From contig JANLFK010000001.1 of the NCBI GenBank assembly GCA_024655945.1, positions 434,001 to 498,000 of the forward strand: a stretch of 64,000 nucleotides of DNA. The letters run 5' to 3'. A program made the position numbers and the translations under genes. This DNA is from a candidate division KSB1 bacterium. GTDB taxonomy: Bacteria > Zhuqueibacterota > Zhuqueibacteria > JANLFK01 > Oleimicrobiaceae. Under the pieces are notes generated by a model. That model had not been told where the DNA came from. It saw only the letters and a program-made list of their open reading frames with translations, and made no database searches. This document shows positions 1-8,649 of the stretch, piece by piece; the stretch's first letter is position 1; each line of letters starts with the position of its first letter.

Positions 1-259
1 CGATGGCCACTGCCGGCGGGATGCCACGAATCTCGTCCACATCTGGGCGGTCCATGCGCTCGAGGAACTGGCGGGCGTAAGCGGAGAGGCTTTCCACGTA
101 GCGCCGTTGTCCCTCGGCGTAAAGGGTATCGAAGGCAAGGCTTGATTTGCCAGAGCCGGAGACCCCAGTGATGACGGTAAGCTTGTTCCGCGGCAGATCC
201 AAGGAGATGTTCTTCAGATTATGCGTGCGCGCACCGCGGATCGAAATGGGTGTTGGCAT
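1..259 (-). CDS. UvrA-type excinuclease ATPase (uvrA paralogue), N-terminal part only
   Basis: Only the first 86 or so residues are inside the window; the rest lies beyond the left edge. The translation starts [18 protein letters not shown] and carries the first UvrA Walker A motif ([14 protein letters not shown]) followed by the family hallmark [19 protein letters not shown]. UvrA is the damage-sensing ABC-type ATPase of nucleotide excision repair. A second, complete UvrA lies at 5519-8347, and the two differ in sequence (for example [18 protein letters not shown] here against [18 protein letters not shown] there), so this is a paralogue and not a copy. It may be a UvrA2-type protein, which cannot be decided from this fragment. 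Confidence 0.9.
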   Translation of the reverse strand, partial: MPTPISIRGARTHNLKNISLDLPRNKLTVITGVSGSGKSSLAFDTLYAEGQRRYVESLSAYARQFLERMDRPDVDEIRGIPPAVAI

Positions 260-442
260 CGACTCGTCTATACCATATTGATTGCGCCTGAGCGCCTAAT
301 TTATCAAAAGAGGAGAAAAGATGCAAGCGCTTTGCGCGCCTGCCGGCTGGGGGTCGAGCAAGGAAACACGGTCCACCGCTGAGATATTCTCTCGGGCCCA
401 TGAAAGGGACTGCGCCTTGCCCCGACTCCTGCGGCATGCGCA

Positions 443-1009
443 TCAACATGCGGTCTCTTCTCCGTCCCCTCTGCGCCACATGGGCAAGAGGCCTATCCTT
501 GCCAACACGGCATTGAAGCCCAACGCAGCAAGGACTCCGGCCAGCGCAGTGAAAAGTTGCCAGGTGGTCAGCACGAGGACAAGCGAGGGGGACAATTTGG
601 TGCCCAAGACCACCGGGAGAATGAGTCTCACGCCCAGCGTGAGCCAGAGATACTTGGCCAGCGCCGCTGCCACCACCGCCACAGTGCCGGGTAGCACCCC
701 AGGGGAGGCAGGTAGCCGCCGCCACAGTCGACACACACTTGCGTATGCGCCGACAAGAAGCCCGTTGCCCAGCGCAATGACCGGCACTGCCGGACCAAGC
801 GCCGGTGGAAGCAGTCCTCGCAGCAGGGCGACCACCGGCGTGACGCACCCGAGGCCCAGCGCGGGTACCCACCCGACAAGGGCTACCGTGAGAACAAGCA
901 TGGCGTTCACGAACGGGCCGGTGAACGGTTGCGGAAGACCGGCAGCCTGGCCTGCCACCGTCAGGGCAGCCAGCAAGGAGAGCCGTGCCAGCACCTTTGA
1001 ACGCTTCAT
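443..1009 (-). CDS. ECF-transporter S-component-like membrane protein
   Basis: A 188-residue, very hydrophobic protein with about five to six membrane segments. The sequence near residues 23-60 (GLPQPFTGPFVNAML, then a Gly/Pro-rich turn and LTP-like segment) resembles small integral-membrane substrate-binding (S) components of energy-coupling-factor vitamin transporters. The substrate cannot be read from sequence. The start at 1009 has a purine-rich AAAGGTGGGCGGG stretch upstream. It runs divergently from ylxR, and another ECF S component (queT) lies nearby; neither has the EcfA/EcfT energising module beside it in this window, so a shared group-II module elsewhere is likely if the call is right. 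Family assignment is moderate; function beyond membrane transport is inference. Confidence 0.55.
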   Translation of the reverse strand: MKRSKVLARLSLLAALTVAGQAAGLPQPFTGPFVNAMLVLTVALVGWVPALGLGCVTPVVALLRGLLPPALGPAVPVIALGNGLLVGAYASVCRLWRRLPASPGVLPGTVAVVAAALAKYLWLTLGVRLILPVVLGTKLSPSLVLVLTTWQLFTALAGVLAALGFNAVLARIGLLPMWRRGDGEETAC

Positions 1010-1155
1010 CGCCCGCCCACCTTTCCGAGAAAGCGGAACGCCAAAGGTTCAATGAGGCCTCGAGATACCCGACGTACCCCCGCAGCTATCGGTCCCTTGC
1101 GCTGAGGGGGCCCCACCGCGGGAGCGCCTCGCCCTTGAGGCAGGGAAAATTCTCC

Positions 1156-1184
1156 TTGAAAATCGCAGTGGCGATTTGTATACT
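1156..1184 (+). promoter_or_regulatory. Sigma-70-type promoter for ylxR-ylxQ
   Basis: A TTGAAA -35 box (1156-1161) is separated by exactly 17 bases from a TATACT -10 box (1179-1184). Transcription would begin near 1191, about 28 bases before the ylxR start. Confidence 0.65.
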
Positions 1185-1218
1185 TCACGGCAGTGTTTCG
1201 GACCTCTCTGGGCACGCG

Positions 1219-1515
1219 ATGAAGCACTCCAAGAGCTCACACGCCGGACATGTCCCTTTGCGCACTTGCGTGGGTTGTCGCCAAGTGCGCGAAAGGTGGC
1301 GCCTGCTGCGCATCGTCAGAGCCAGCGACGGTTCGGTGGCCGTGGATGACCAGGGCACGGCACCTGGCCGTGGTGCATATGTGTGCCGGAATGCCGCGTG
1401 CGTGCAGCTTGCTCGCAAGCGGCGCGCTCTTGACCGATCGTTGCGCGCCCACGTGCAGGAGAGCGTCTACGACACGCTGACCAAAATGGTCGGGAGTGAC
1501 GATGCTGCTTGCTGA
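1219..1515 (+). CDS. ylxR: YlxR family RNA-binding protein
   Basis: A 98-residue basic protein. The motif LRTCVGCRQVRERWRLLRIV followed by a GRGAYVC segment is the signature of YlxR (DUF448), a small nucleic-acid-binding protein normally encoded between nusA and infB. The start at 1219 was chosen because it follows the predicted promoter and TSS; the open frame extends further upstream, but that stretch has no family similarity. Its stop codon overlaps the start of ylxQ (ATG at 1502), the usual ylxR-ylxQ coupling. Neither nusA nor infB is next to it, which is unusual. Confidence 0.88.
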   Translation: MKHSKSSHAGHVPLRTCVGCRQVRERWRLLRIVRASDGSVAVDDQGTAPGRGAYVCRNAACVQLARKRRALDRSLRAHVQESVYDTLTKMVGSDDAAC

Positions 1516-1867
1516 GTTAGGCATTGTCGGCCTTGCCCAGCGAGCTGGCAAGGTGGCCGTCGGCCGCGAGGCGGCACGCACGGCCATCCTCCGCCACCGT
1601 TGCCGAGTGCTCCTCCTGGCACAAGATGCGCCCACCAGGGTGCGTACTCGCCTCGCCGCCCTGGCCGCAGAGTCGCAAATACCCATCGTGGAGGTGGTCA
1701 GCAAGGTCGCGCTGGGGGAGCGACTGGGGTACCCAGAGGTTGTCGCGGCTGCGGTGTGTGACCAGAGCTTCGCTGAGGGCATCATCAGCAAGTGCCTCCG
1801 CGCGTCGGTTGGGAGCGCTTCTGCAGGAGCACAAGCAGCGGATACCCCAGAGCACAACAGGCAATAG
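1502..1867 (+). CDS. ylxQ: YlxQ-like L7Ae/L30e family ribosome-associated protein
   Basis: A 121-residue protein with the L7Ae/L30e-type fold pattern: LGLAQRAGKVAVG-like N-terminus (GIVGLAQRAGKVAVGREAA), a central strand VLLLAQDAP and IPIVEVVSKVALGERLGY near the C-terminus. Such proteins bind kink-turn-like RNA. The ATG at 1502 is preceded by GGGAGTGACG and fits better than the GTG six bases upstream. The gene overlaps ylxR by 14 bases. The last ~27 codons overlap the 3' end of the convergent queT gene by 83 bases. The C-terminal tail (after residue ~105) is outside the family's usual length. Confidence 0.8.
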   Translation: MLLAELGIVGLAQRAGKVAVGREAARTAILRHRCRVLLLAQDAPTRVRTRLAALAAESQIPIVEVVSKVALGERLGYPEVVAAAVCDQSFAEGIISKCLRASVGSASAGAQAADTPEHNRQ

Positions 1868-2288
1868 CCTCCCCCGCGGCGATGTACAAGACCGTAAGCC
1901 AGTACGGCATGCCGGCGATGCGGTGGAGATAGAGGCTTACGCCAAAGGCATTGCAAAGGATAGGCGGCAGCGGTGCCAGCCACGCCTTGCCGGTGCAGCG
2001 TAGCAGGTAAGTGAGGCAGGCGGCAACCAGAGAGATGAAGCTGCCGCCGAAGATGTCCACCGGGCCCAGGCCACCAAAGACATTTGCCACCATGCAGCCG
2101 AAGTAAAGGCCTGGAATTGCCCAAGGGGTGACAAAGGGGAGCACGGTGAGCGCCTCGGCCACCCGCACCTGCAGCGGACCATAGCTGATGGGCGACAGCA
2201 CCACGGTGAGCGCCGCGTACAGGGCGCCGATAATCCCAGCCGTCGCAATCTGTTTGCTTGTCACTGTCCTCTTTGGACGCGAATCCAA
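1785..2288 (-). CDS. queT: QueT-family transporter (probable queuosine-precursor ECF S component)
   Basis: A 167-residue membrane protein with about five hydrophobic segments. The stretch YGPLQVRVAEALTVLPF (residues ~36-52), then AIPGLYFGCMVANVFGG and VDIFGGSFISL, is a close match to the QueT family, linked to uptake of preQ1/queuine-type precursors. The start is TTG at 2288 with GGGAGG ten bases upstream. No convincing preQ1 riboswitch was found in the short leader, which overlaps the nth start region. Family assignment is strong; the substrate is from family knowledge, not from anything seen here. Confidence 0.85.
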   Translation of the reverse strand: MDSRPKRTVTSKQIATAGIIGALYAALTVVLSPISYGPLQVRVAEALTVLPFVTPWAIPGLYFGCMVANVFGGLGPVDIFGGSFISLVAACLTYLLRCTGKAWLAPLPPILCNAFGVSLYLHRIAGMPYWLTVLYIAAGEAIACCALGYPLLVLLQKRSQPTRGGTC

Positions 2289-2310
2289 ATCTCAGGAACC
2301 TCCCAATTCG

Positions 2311-3012
2311 ATGATGCGCCGGACACAACTTGCTCGTGATCAGTCAAGGAGCGCTACGGCCAGGACTGCGCAGGTCGTGCGCCTGCTGGAGGCAGCATTT
2401 GGCGAACCGCGCTGGCGCGGCCCAGCCGACCCTTTAGAGGTGCTCATCCGCACGATCTTGTCGCAGAATACCAACGACCGCAACCGCGACCGCGCCTACG
2501 AAGCCTTGCGAGCTCGCTATCCGCGCTGGGAAATGCTGCTCGAAGCGCCGGCCGCCGAGGTGGCCGCTACCATCCGTCCCGCCGGCCTGAGCAATCAGAA
2601 AAGTGTGCGTATCAAGCAGATCCTTTCGTGGATACGCCAGACGTACGCCGCCCTCGACTTGCGGGCAATCTGTGCGCTACCACGCGAACAAGTGGAGGAG
2701 ACTTTTCTGAAGCTCAACGGCATTGGCATCAAGACCATCAGTGTCGTACTCATGTTTGCTTGTGGACACGACGTCTTTCCGGTGGACACGCACGTGCATC
2801 GCATCTGCGCGCGCTTGGGCCTGGTGCCAGAAGGCGCCAGCGCCGAAAAGACGCACTACCTCATGCAGCCGCTGGTGCCGAAGGGCAAGGCTTACTCGCT
2901 GCACATGAACCTCTTGCGCCTGGGCAGGACCATCTGTCGTGCCCGCAAGCCGGCCTGCCAGCTCTGTCCGTTGCGTGCGGTCTGCCCCTATCCCGCAGAG
3001 GCTACGACGTGA
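2311..3012 (+). CDS. nth: Endonuclease III (DNA glycosylase/AP lyase)
   Basis: A 233-residue HhH-GPD base-excision-repair enzyme that removes oxidised pyrimidines and nicks abasic sites. The helix-hairpin-helix with catalytic lysine is seen in LNGIGIKTISVV, the catalytic aspartate in PVDTHVHR, and the C-terminal [4Fe-4S] loop as C-x6-C-x2-C-x5-C (CRARKPACQLCPLRAVC). Both catalytic residues are present, so glycosylase and lyase activity are expected. The ATG pair at 2311/2314 is chosen over a frame extension of 41 codons upstream that has no family similarity and overlaps queT. It faces the nhaC-like gene, with a strong hairpin between them. Confidence 0.9.
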   Translation: MMRRTQLARDQSRSATARTAQVVRLLEAAFGEPRWRGPADPLEVLIRTILSQNTNDRNRDRAYEALRARYPRWEMLLEAPAAEVAATIRPAGLSNQKSVRIKQILSWIRQTYAALDLRAICALPREQVEETFLKLNGIGIKTISVVLMFACGHDVFPVDTHVHRICARLGLVPEGASAEKTHYLMQPLVPKGKAYSLHMNLLRLGRTICRARKPACQLCPLRAVCPYPAEATT

Positions 3013-3137
3013 CCTGTTCGCCTCTTCCCCCAGGGCCGCAGCCAACGCCTTTTTCCTCCCGTCGCCCGCCGAGGGGGGCCATCGAGAACCTGCAGCCCGC
3101 GTCTCTCGGCCCTGATCCGTCCAACGTGGAGCCCCAG

Positions 3138-3170
3138 CCGGCGGAAGGGGCAAGGTCCCCCTTCCGCCGG
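3138..3170. terminator. Strong hairpin between convergent genes
   Basis: A perfect 13-bp inverted repeat (CCGGCGGAAGGGG at 3138-3150 and its complement at 3158-3170) with a 7-base loop lies between the convergent nth and antiporter genes. There is no U-tract on either side, so it may act as a bidirectional or factor-assisted terminator or an mRNA 3'-end stabiliser. Confidence 0.5.
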
Positions 3171-3199
3171 ACGGGACCTGGCGCACTTCGTTCCCGCCG

Positions 3200-4609
3200 C
3201 TATCTATTCTCCTCACCTGTCCCAGGGGCTTCATCGGCCTTAGCCATGGTGATGCCCGTGTACCCGTAGAACATCGACACCACCGGATTGGAGAGGTTAA
3301 GAAACGCAAACGGGAGGTAGACCAGGGGACTCACCCCAAGGGTGGCATGCATAAAGGCCCCGCAGCTATTCCAGGGGATCAAGGGCGAGGAAAGCGTCCC
3401 GGAATCCTCCAAACAGCGGGATAGGTTCTTTGGGTGGAGCCCCATGCGGTCGAAGGCGTCCTTGTACATCCTGCCCGGGATGACGATGGCCAGGTATTGG
3501 TCGGAAGCGATGGCGTTCATGCCGATGCAGCTGAAGAGCGTGGTCGCCACCAAGGAGCCTGTGGTGCGCACGCGGCGCAGGAGCGCCTCGGCAATGGTGG
3601 CCAACATGCCAGTCTTTTCCATGATGCCGCCAAACGACAGAGCGCAGATGATGAGCGCCACGGTCTCCATCATGCTCACCAGCCCGCCCCTGGTGAGCAG
3701 TTCATCGACCACGGCGACACCGGTTTGGGAGACATAGCCGCGGTGGGCGGCGCCTACCACGGCAGAAAGTGACGCCGACTGCGCCGCCAGCGCGCAAATT
3801 CCACCCATGGCCGTGCCAGCCAACAGCGCCGGCAATGGCGGCACACGTCTTATGACCATCACAATCACCAAGCAAGGCGGCAAGAGCAGCAGAGGGTGAA
3901 TAAGAAACGCACCTCGCAGGGTGCTCAGGATGAGGCTGACATTTTGGGTGTCCAGGGTGCCTCCCCGGAAGCGGAGGCCGAGCACCGTGTACAAGACCAG
4001 GGCAATCGCATAGCTGGGTGCGGTGGTGTAGACCATGTGGCGCACGTGGGAAAAGATGTCCGTCCCTGCCACGGCCGGCGCAAGATTCGTGGTGTCCGAA
4101 AGCGGCGACATTTTGTCGCCAAAGTAGGAACCCGAGATAATGGCTCCAGCCACCATGGGCAGGGGGACTCCGAGGCCGTGCCCCACACCGATCAGCGCCA
4201 CCCCCACAGTCCCTGCCGTGGACCAGGAGGAGCCGGTGCCCAGCGAGACGATGGCGCAGATAATCAAGGTGGCGACCAGAAAAACGGATGGCGAAAGAAG
4301 CTGCAGGCCGTAGTAGATCATCGTGGGCACCACCCCGCCGAGGAGCCACGTGCCGATGAGCGTGCCCACCACCATGAGGATGAGGATGGCGTCCAAGGCC
4401 AAGGTGATGCCCAGCACCATCCCCTGCTGGATTTCCCTCCACGGGTAGCCGTGCGCCACGGCGATGATGGCCGCCACAACCGCCGCGCAAATCAACGGCA
4501 CGTGCGCGGACTGTTTGAGCACCACTATGGTAAAGGACAGGGCCACCACCAGGAACACCACTGGAACCAACGCTAACCCCAACCTGATCCGTCTGCTCTT
4601 TTCCGCCAT
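3200..4609 (-). CDS. nhaC: NhaC-family Na+/H+ antiporter
   Basis: A 469-residue polytopic membrane protein with 11-12 hydrophobic segments. Recognisable NhaC-family features are GTGSSWSTAGTVGVALIG and the following SGSYFGDKMSPLSDTTNLA segment with conserved Asp/Asn in the membrane. It would exchange sodium for protons (related members exchange malate/lactate). The start at 4609 (MAEKSRRIRLG) has GGGAG upstream; the frame is open 27 codons further, but that part is not membrane-like and has no family features. Ion specificity is inference. Confidence 0.85.
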   Translation of the reverse strand: MAEKSRRIRLGLALVPVVFLVVALSFTIVVLKQSAHVPLICAAVVAAIIAVAHGYPWREIQQGMVLGITLALDAILILMVVGTLIGTWLLGGVVPTMIYYGLQLLSPSVFLVATLIICAIVSLGTGSSWSTAGTVGVALIGVGHGLGVPLPMVAGAIISGSYFGDKMSPLSDTTNLAPAVAGTDIFSHVRHMVYTTAPSYAIALVLYTVLGLRFRGGTLDTQNVSLILSTLRGAFLIHPLLLLPPCLVIVMVIRRVPPLPALLAGTAMGGICALAAQSASLSAVVGAAHRGYVSQTGVAVVDELLTRGGLVSMMETVALIICALSFGGIMEKTGMLATIAEALLRRVRTTGSLVATTLFSCIGMNAIASDQYLAIVIPGRMYKDAFDRMGLHPKNLSRCLEDSGTLSSPLIPWNSCGAFMHATLGVSPLVYLPFAFLNLSNPVVSMFYGYTGITMAKADEAPGTGEENR

Positions 4610-4747
4610 GCCGGCTCCCGAGCTCAGGGTTGTTCTCCAGACATGCCCCAACGTCCGTTCGCAGCCGCCAGTGCCGGGCTCATCGGCCATTCCCTTCTTC
4701 TCTCCCCTCTTCGCCGCCTATCAGAATCGGCAGGGATAAAGCCGAGC

Positions 4748-5440
4748 TCATCGCCACTCTAAAGTGGTCACTCCTCGCACACTGGAAAGCTTCTCCAAAA
4801 AACCAGACCCGCCGGAGCGGGTGGTGCCCCGCAGGCGAAAGATGACCTGAGCCACCCCTGCCTTTGGCTTGAGAACATACTGCGTGTCCTGGATGCGCAG
4901 CCCTTCCCGTGAAAGAATCTCGCGAAAGGCCCGCTCAGCCTCATGCCGCTCGGTCATGGGAACCACCACCCGCAAGCAGCGATAAACCACGTGCGCAAAA
5001 CGGTGCTCGAAGCGGTCCAGCACGATGAGGACGAAAAGCGCTATCGCCGTGGCCACCACACTGAGCAAGTAGAACCCCTCGCCAATAGTGATGCCCAGCG
5101 CAGCCACGAACCAGAGACACGCGGCAGTGGTCAGCCCCCGCACAAAGTCACCCGATTTGATGATGGAGCCGGCGCCAAGAAAGCCGATGCCAGTGATGAT
5201 GCCCGCGGCGATTCTACCGGGGTCGACGGTTATCCTCGCCAACAGGCTCCCTTCCGGGCTCACACTGGCCAGGCCGCGAGCTGTGAGCATGATCATCGTC
5301 GAGCCCACACACACCAGGGCATGGGTGCGCAGCCCGGCAGGACGCCCGTGCAGCGCCCGCTCGAAACCCACCGTTGCCCCCAACACCACGGCAAGAAGCA
5401 TCTGCAACACGGCGACCAGTTCAAACGGCAAAGATAGCAT
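4748..5440 (-). CDS. MgtC/SapB family membrane protein
   Basis: A 230-residue protein: four to five membrane segments in the first ~145 residues with the MgtC-type motifs GATVGFERALHGRPAGLRTH and GIITGIGFLGAGSII, then a soluble C-terminal domain of about 80 residues. That domain (ending in SSVRGVTTLEWR) looks like the ACT-like domain of many MgtC proteins. MgtC proteins modulate Mg2+ homeostasis, membrane potential or ATP synthase in the organisms studied; the role here is unknown. It follows the antiporter gene on the same strand (gap ~140 bases), and both may be membrane-energetics functions. Confidence 0.85.
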   Translation of the reverse strand: MLSLPFELVAVLQMLLAVVLGATVGFERALHGRPAGLRTHALVCVGSTMIMLTARGLASVSPEGSLLARITVDPGRIAAGIITGIGFLGAGSIIKSGDFVRGLTTAACLWFVAALGITIGEGFYLLSVVATAIALFVLIVLDRFEHRFAHVVYRCLRVVVPMTERHEAERAFREILSREGLRIQDTQYVLKPKAGVAQVIFRLRGTTRSGGSGFLEKLSSVRGVTTLEWR

Positions 5441-5518
5441 GGCTCACTCCTCGCCATTAGCCCTAATCTGTCTTTGCAAGCCAAGAGGCTGCCGCAGCGA
5501 CTCGCGCCTCCTCCCTTG

Positions 5519-8347
5519 CTAAGCTGCCAGCTCGCGACGCAAGAACATGCCGGTGTAGGAAGATTCCACCTTGGCCACCTGTTCCGGAGTACCTGCAGCG
5601 ACCACATAGCCGCCCTCATCTCCCCCCTCGGGACCAAGGTCGATAATGAAGTCAGCTCCCTTGATGACGTCCAGATGGTGCTCGATCACGACCACGGTGT
5701 TCCCCATGTCCACCAGGCGGTTCAGGACGTTGAGCAACATCTTGATGTCCTCAAAATGAAGGCCCGTGGTCGGCTCATCCAGGATGTAGAGCGTGCGGCC
5801 AGTGCTCACCTTGGAAAGCTCGGCAGCAAGTTTCACGCGCTGCGCCTCCCCTCCGGAGAGGGTGGTGGCCTGCTGGCCAAGGCGGATGTAGCCCAGGCCG
5901 ACATCGTGCAATGTCTGCAACTTGCGCCTTATCTTGGGGATGTTGGCGAAAAACTCAAGCGCCTGCGTCACGGTCATGTCCAGCACATCAGCAATGGAGC
6001 GGCCCTTGTACCTTATCTCCAACGTCTCGCGATTGTAGCGGCGCCCCTTGCACACCTCGCAAGTCACGTACACATCGGGCAGGAAGTGCATCTCGATTTT
6101 GATGATGCCGTCTCCTTGGCAGGCTTCGCATCTCCCGCCCTTCACGTTGAAGCTGAACCTGCCCGGGCGATAGCCGCGGATTTTCGCCTCCGGAATCTGC
6201 GCAAACAGGTCCCGGATCAGGCTGAACACACCCGTGTAGGTGGCAGGGTTCGAGCGCGGCGTGCGCCCTATGGGCGATTGGTCGATATCGATGACCTTGT
6301 CAATGTGCTCTAACCCCTCGATGCGGTCATACGGGAGCGGCTGCTCCTTGCTGCGGTAGAGCTCCCTGCTTAGCACCCGAAACAAGGTTTCGTTGACCAG
6401 CGTGCTCTTTCCCGAGCCGGATACACCGGTGATGCAGACGAACATGCCCAGGGGGATGCCCACGTCGATGCTCTTGAGGTTGTTCCCCCGCGCGCCGCGG
6501 ATCGTCAGGAAATTGCCGTTGCCTGGGCGGCGCCTGCTGGGGACCGGAATGGAGCGCCTGCCGGCCAAATAGTCACCGGTAATGGAACCGTTGCTTGCTC
6601 GAATGACCTCGGGGGGCCCGGCTGCCACTACCCTCCCCCCGTGCTCACCAGCGCCCGGGCCAAGGTCAAGGATATAGTCGGCGTGCTCCATGGTCTCGCG
6701 GTCGTGCTCGACCACCAGCACCGTATTGCCCAGGTCGCGGAGTTGCTCTAAGGTGGAAATCAAGCGGCGGTTGTCACGCTGATGGAGCCCCACCGAGGGC
6801 TCGTCCAGTATGTAGAGCACCCCCACCAGCTGGGAGCCGATCTGCGTGGCCAGACGGATGCGCTGCGCCTCCCCCCCCGACAGGGTGCCCGCTGCCCTGT
6901 CGAGGGTCAGGTAGTCCAGCCCCACGTTGAGCAAGAAGGTGAGCCGCTCGCGGATCTCCTTCAGAATCTGACGGGCGATCTCCATTTCCCGGGCGCTGAG
7001 CTGCAGAGAATCGAAAAAGTGCAGCGCCTCCTTGATGGACATCGTGGTGATGGCATGGATGTTGTGCTCGCCGATGCGCACCGCCAAGCTCTCCTTCTTG
7101 AGCCGCGCTCCGCCGCATTCCGGACACTGCACCGCACGCATGAAACCCTCGATCCACTCCCGCACTGCTGCAGATTCGGTCTCCCTGTAGCGCCTCTCCA
7201 GATGCGGGGTGACGCCCTCGAACTTGCCGGTGAAGGAGCTTTCGCGCTGCCCGGTGGAGCTGCGATACTTGAAGTGGATTTCCTTTTCCCCGAGGCCATA
7301 GAGGAGAGCGTCGCGCTGCTGGCGAGTCAACTCCCTGACCGGTGTGTCTAGGGCGAAGTGCAGATGGTGGGCCACGCCAAGGAGCAAAGCCCGATACCAA
7401 CCGTCGCGCAGGTCCTTCCAAGGGGCGATGGCCCCCTGGTTGAGGCTGAGTGCGTCGTCGGGAATGACCAGCGCCGGGTCGACGACCATGCGCTCGCCCA
7501 AGCCATTGCACGTGGGACAGGCGCCGTAGGGACTGTTGAAGGAAAACTGGCGCGGCGCCAGCTCTTCGTACGAAATGCCGCATTCCACGCAGGCATAATG
7601 CTCGCTGAAAAGCAGTTCCTGCTCGCCGAGCACATCTACCAGCACCATTCCGGAGCCGAGACCCAAGGCGGTCTCCACCGAGTCAGTGAGGCGGGAGGCG
7701 ATCTGGGGGCCGATGACCAGCCTGTCCACGACCACCTCGATGTTGTGCTTCTTGTTCTTGTCTAACTTGATCTTGCTCTCCAGGTCATAGACCTTGCCAT
7801 CGATCCGCACCCGCACGTAGCCGTCGCGGCGGGCCTCTTCGAACACCTCGCGGTATTCGCCCTTGCGCCCGCGCACGATCGGTGCTAAGACCTGAATCTT
7901 CTGTCCGAGTGGCAGGGCGAGGATAGCCTCGACGATCTGCTGCACGGTCTGCCGCTGAATGCGTCGCCCGCACTGGTAGCAGTACGGCACGCCGATGCGC
8001 GCAAAAAGGAGGCGCAGGTAGTCATAGATCTCGGTTATTGTGCCCACCGTGGAGCGTGGGTTCTTGCCAGCGGTACGCTGCTCAATGGAAATGGCCGGCG
8101 ACAGCCCCTCGATATAGTCCACATCGGGCTTTTCCATGAGGCTGAGGAACTGCCGGGCGTATGCCGAGAGCGACTCCACATACCGCCGCTGCCCCTCGGC
8201 ATAGATGGTGTCGAAGGCCAGCGACGACTTGCCAGAACCGGACAGGCCGGTAATGACCACCAGCTTGTTGCGCGGGATCTCGAGGTCGATGTTCTTGAGG
8301 TTGTGCTCCCGCGCCCCGCGAATTATGATCGAGTCCTTTTCAGCCAT
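5519..8347 (-). CDS. uvrA: Excinuclease ABC subunit A
   Basis: A 942-residue protein of normal UvrA length. It contains two ABC ATPase modules: first Walker [15 protein letters not shown] near residue 32 with signature [17 protein letters not shown], second Walker [17 protein letters not shown] near residue 640 with signature [15 protein letters not shown]. CxxC zinc modules are seen ([25 protein letters not shown]...CEVC). UvrA dimers load UvrB on damaged DNA. The start [14 protein letters not shown] at 8347 was chosen by family length; the frame extends ~110 codons upstream without family similarity and through the predicted promoter. A paralogue begins at the left window edge. Confidence 0.96.
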   Translation of the reverse strand: MAEKDSIIIRGAREHNLKNIDLEIPRNKLVVITGLSGSGKSSLAFDTIYAEGQRRYVESLSAYARQFLSLMEKPDVDYIEGLSPAISIEQRTAGKNPRSTVGTITEIYDYLRLLFARIGVPYCYQCGRRIQRQTVQQIVEAILALPLGQKIQVLAPIVRGRKGEYREVFEEARRDGYVRVRIDGKVYDLESKIKLDKNKKHNIEVVVDRLVIGPQIASRLTDSVETALGLGSGMVLVDVLGEQELLFSEHYACVECGISYEELAPRQFSFNSPYGACPTCNGLGERMVVDPALVIPDDALSLNQGAIAPWKDLRDGWYRALLLGVAHHLHFALDTPVRELTRQQRDALLYGLGEKEIHFKYRSSTGQRESSFTGKFEGVTPHLERRYRETESAAVREWIEGFMRAVQCPECGGARLKKESLAVRIGEHNIHAITTMSIKEALHFFDSLQLSAREMEIARQILKEIRERLTFLLNVGLDYLTLDRAAGTLSGGEAQRIRLATQIGSQLVGVLYILDEPSVGLHQRDNRRLISTLEQLRDLGNTVLVVEHDRETMEHADYILDLGPGAGEHGGRVVAAGPPEVIRASNGSITGDYLAGRRSIPVPSRRRPGNGNFLTIRGARGNNLKSIDVGIPLGMFVCITGVSGSGKSTLVNETLFRVLSRELYRSKEQPLPYDRIEGLEHIDKVIDIDQSPIGRTPRSNPATYTGVFSLIRDLFAQIPEAKIRGYRPGRFSFNVKGGRCEACQGDGIIKIEMHFLPDVYVTCEVCKGRRYNRETLEIRYKGRSIADVLDMTVTQALEFFANIPKIRRKLQTLHDVGLGYIRLGQQATTLSGGEAQRVKLAAELSKVSTGRTLYILDEPTTGLHFEDIKMLLNVLNRLVDMGNTVVVIEHHLDVIKGADFIIDLGPEGGDEGGYVVAAGTPEQVAKVESSYTGMFLRRELAA

Positions 8348-8391
8348 ATGACGTGCGAAAAACCTCACCTTCCTCTTTTGTCCAGGCATGC

Positions 8392-8420
8392 AATATACAA
8401 AAACGGCAGGCAATTGTAAA
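8392..8420 (-). promoter_or_regulatory. Sigma-70-type promoter for uvrA
   Basis: On the minus strand a TTTACA -35 box (complement of 8415-8420), 17-base spacer and TATATT -10 box (complement of 8392-8397) place the TSS near 8385, about 40 bases ahead of the uvrA ATG. No LexA-type operator was recognised. Confidence 0.6.
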
Positions 8421-8449
8421 GGGAAAAGTCCCTGTTGGAGGAAAAGAGG

Positions 8450-8478
8450 TTGACTCTCATGAGGGCCTTTGCTACATT
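8450..8478 (+). promoter_or_regulatory. Sigma-70-type promoter for the secreted glycosidase-like gene
   Basis: TTGACT (8450-8455), a 17-base spacer and TACATT (8473-8478) give a TSS near 8485 and a long leader of about 165 bases before the ATG at 8650. The 302-base divergent interval between uvrA and this gene holds these two promoters and nothing else I can recognise. Confidence 0.5.
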
Positions 8479-8649
8479 TATCGCCGTCACATCTGTAATT
8501 GTCGCAAGCCGAACAGCTACTTCCGGAGGTGTCACAGCCTGAGACACGTGCCCACCCCATCCTGACCTGCAGAGTACAGAGGGTCGGTGGCCTGAAAATT
8601 GCAAGTCGAAAGGCACACACTTCGCACAGGCAAAAAGGGAAAGGAGACA

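Noticed and set aside
219-1055. Long frames on both strands around the first ECF-like gene (219-1052 minus, 321-1055 plus)
   Set aside because: Low-complexity Ala/Arg/Gly/Cys-rich translations without domains; the 188-residue membrane protein explains the region.
2288-2345. preQ1 riboswitch upstream of queT
   Set aside because: The minus-strand leader has GAGGTTC but no matching downstream CCTC stem or A-rich tail, and the nth start lies there.
8392-8420. SOS (LexA) operator at the uvrA promoter
   Set aside because: Neither CTGT-N8-ACAG nor GAAC-N4-GTTC occurs near the promoter.
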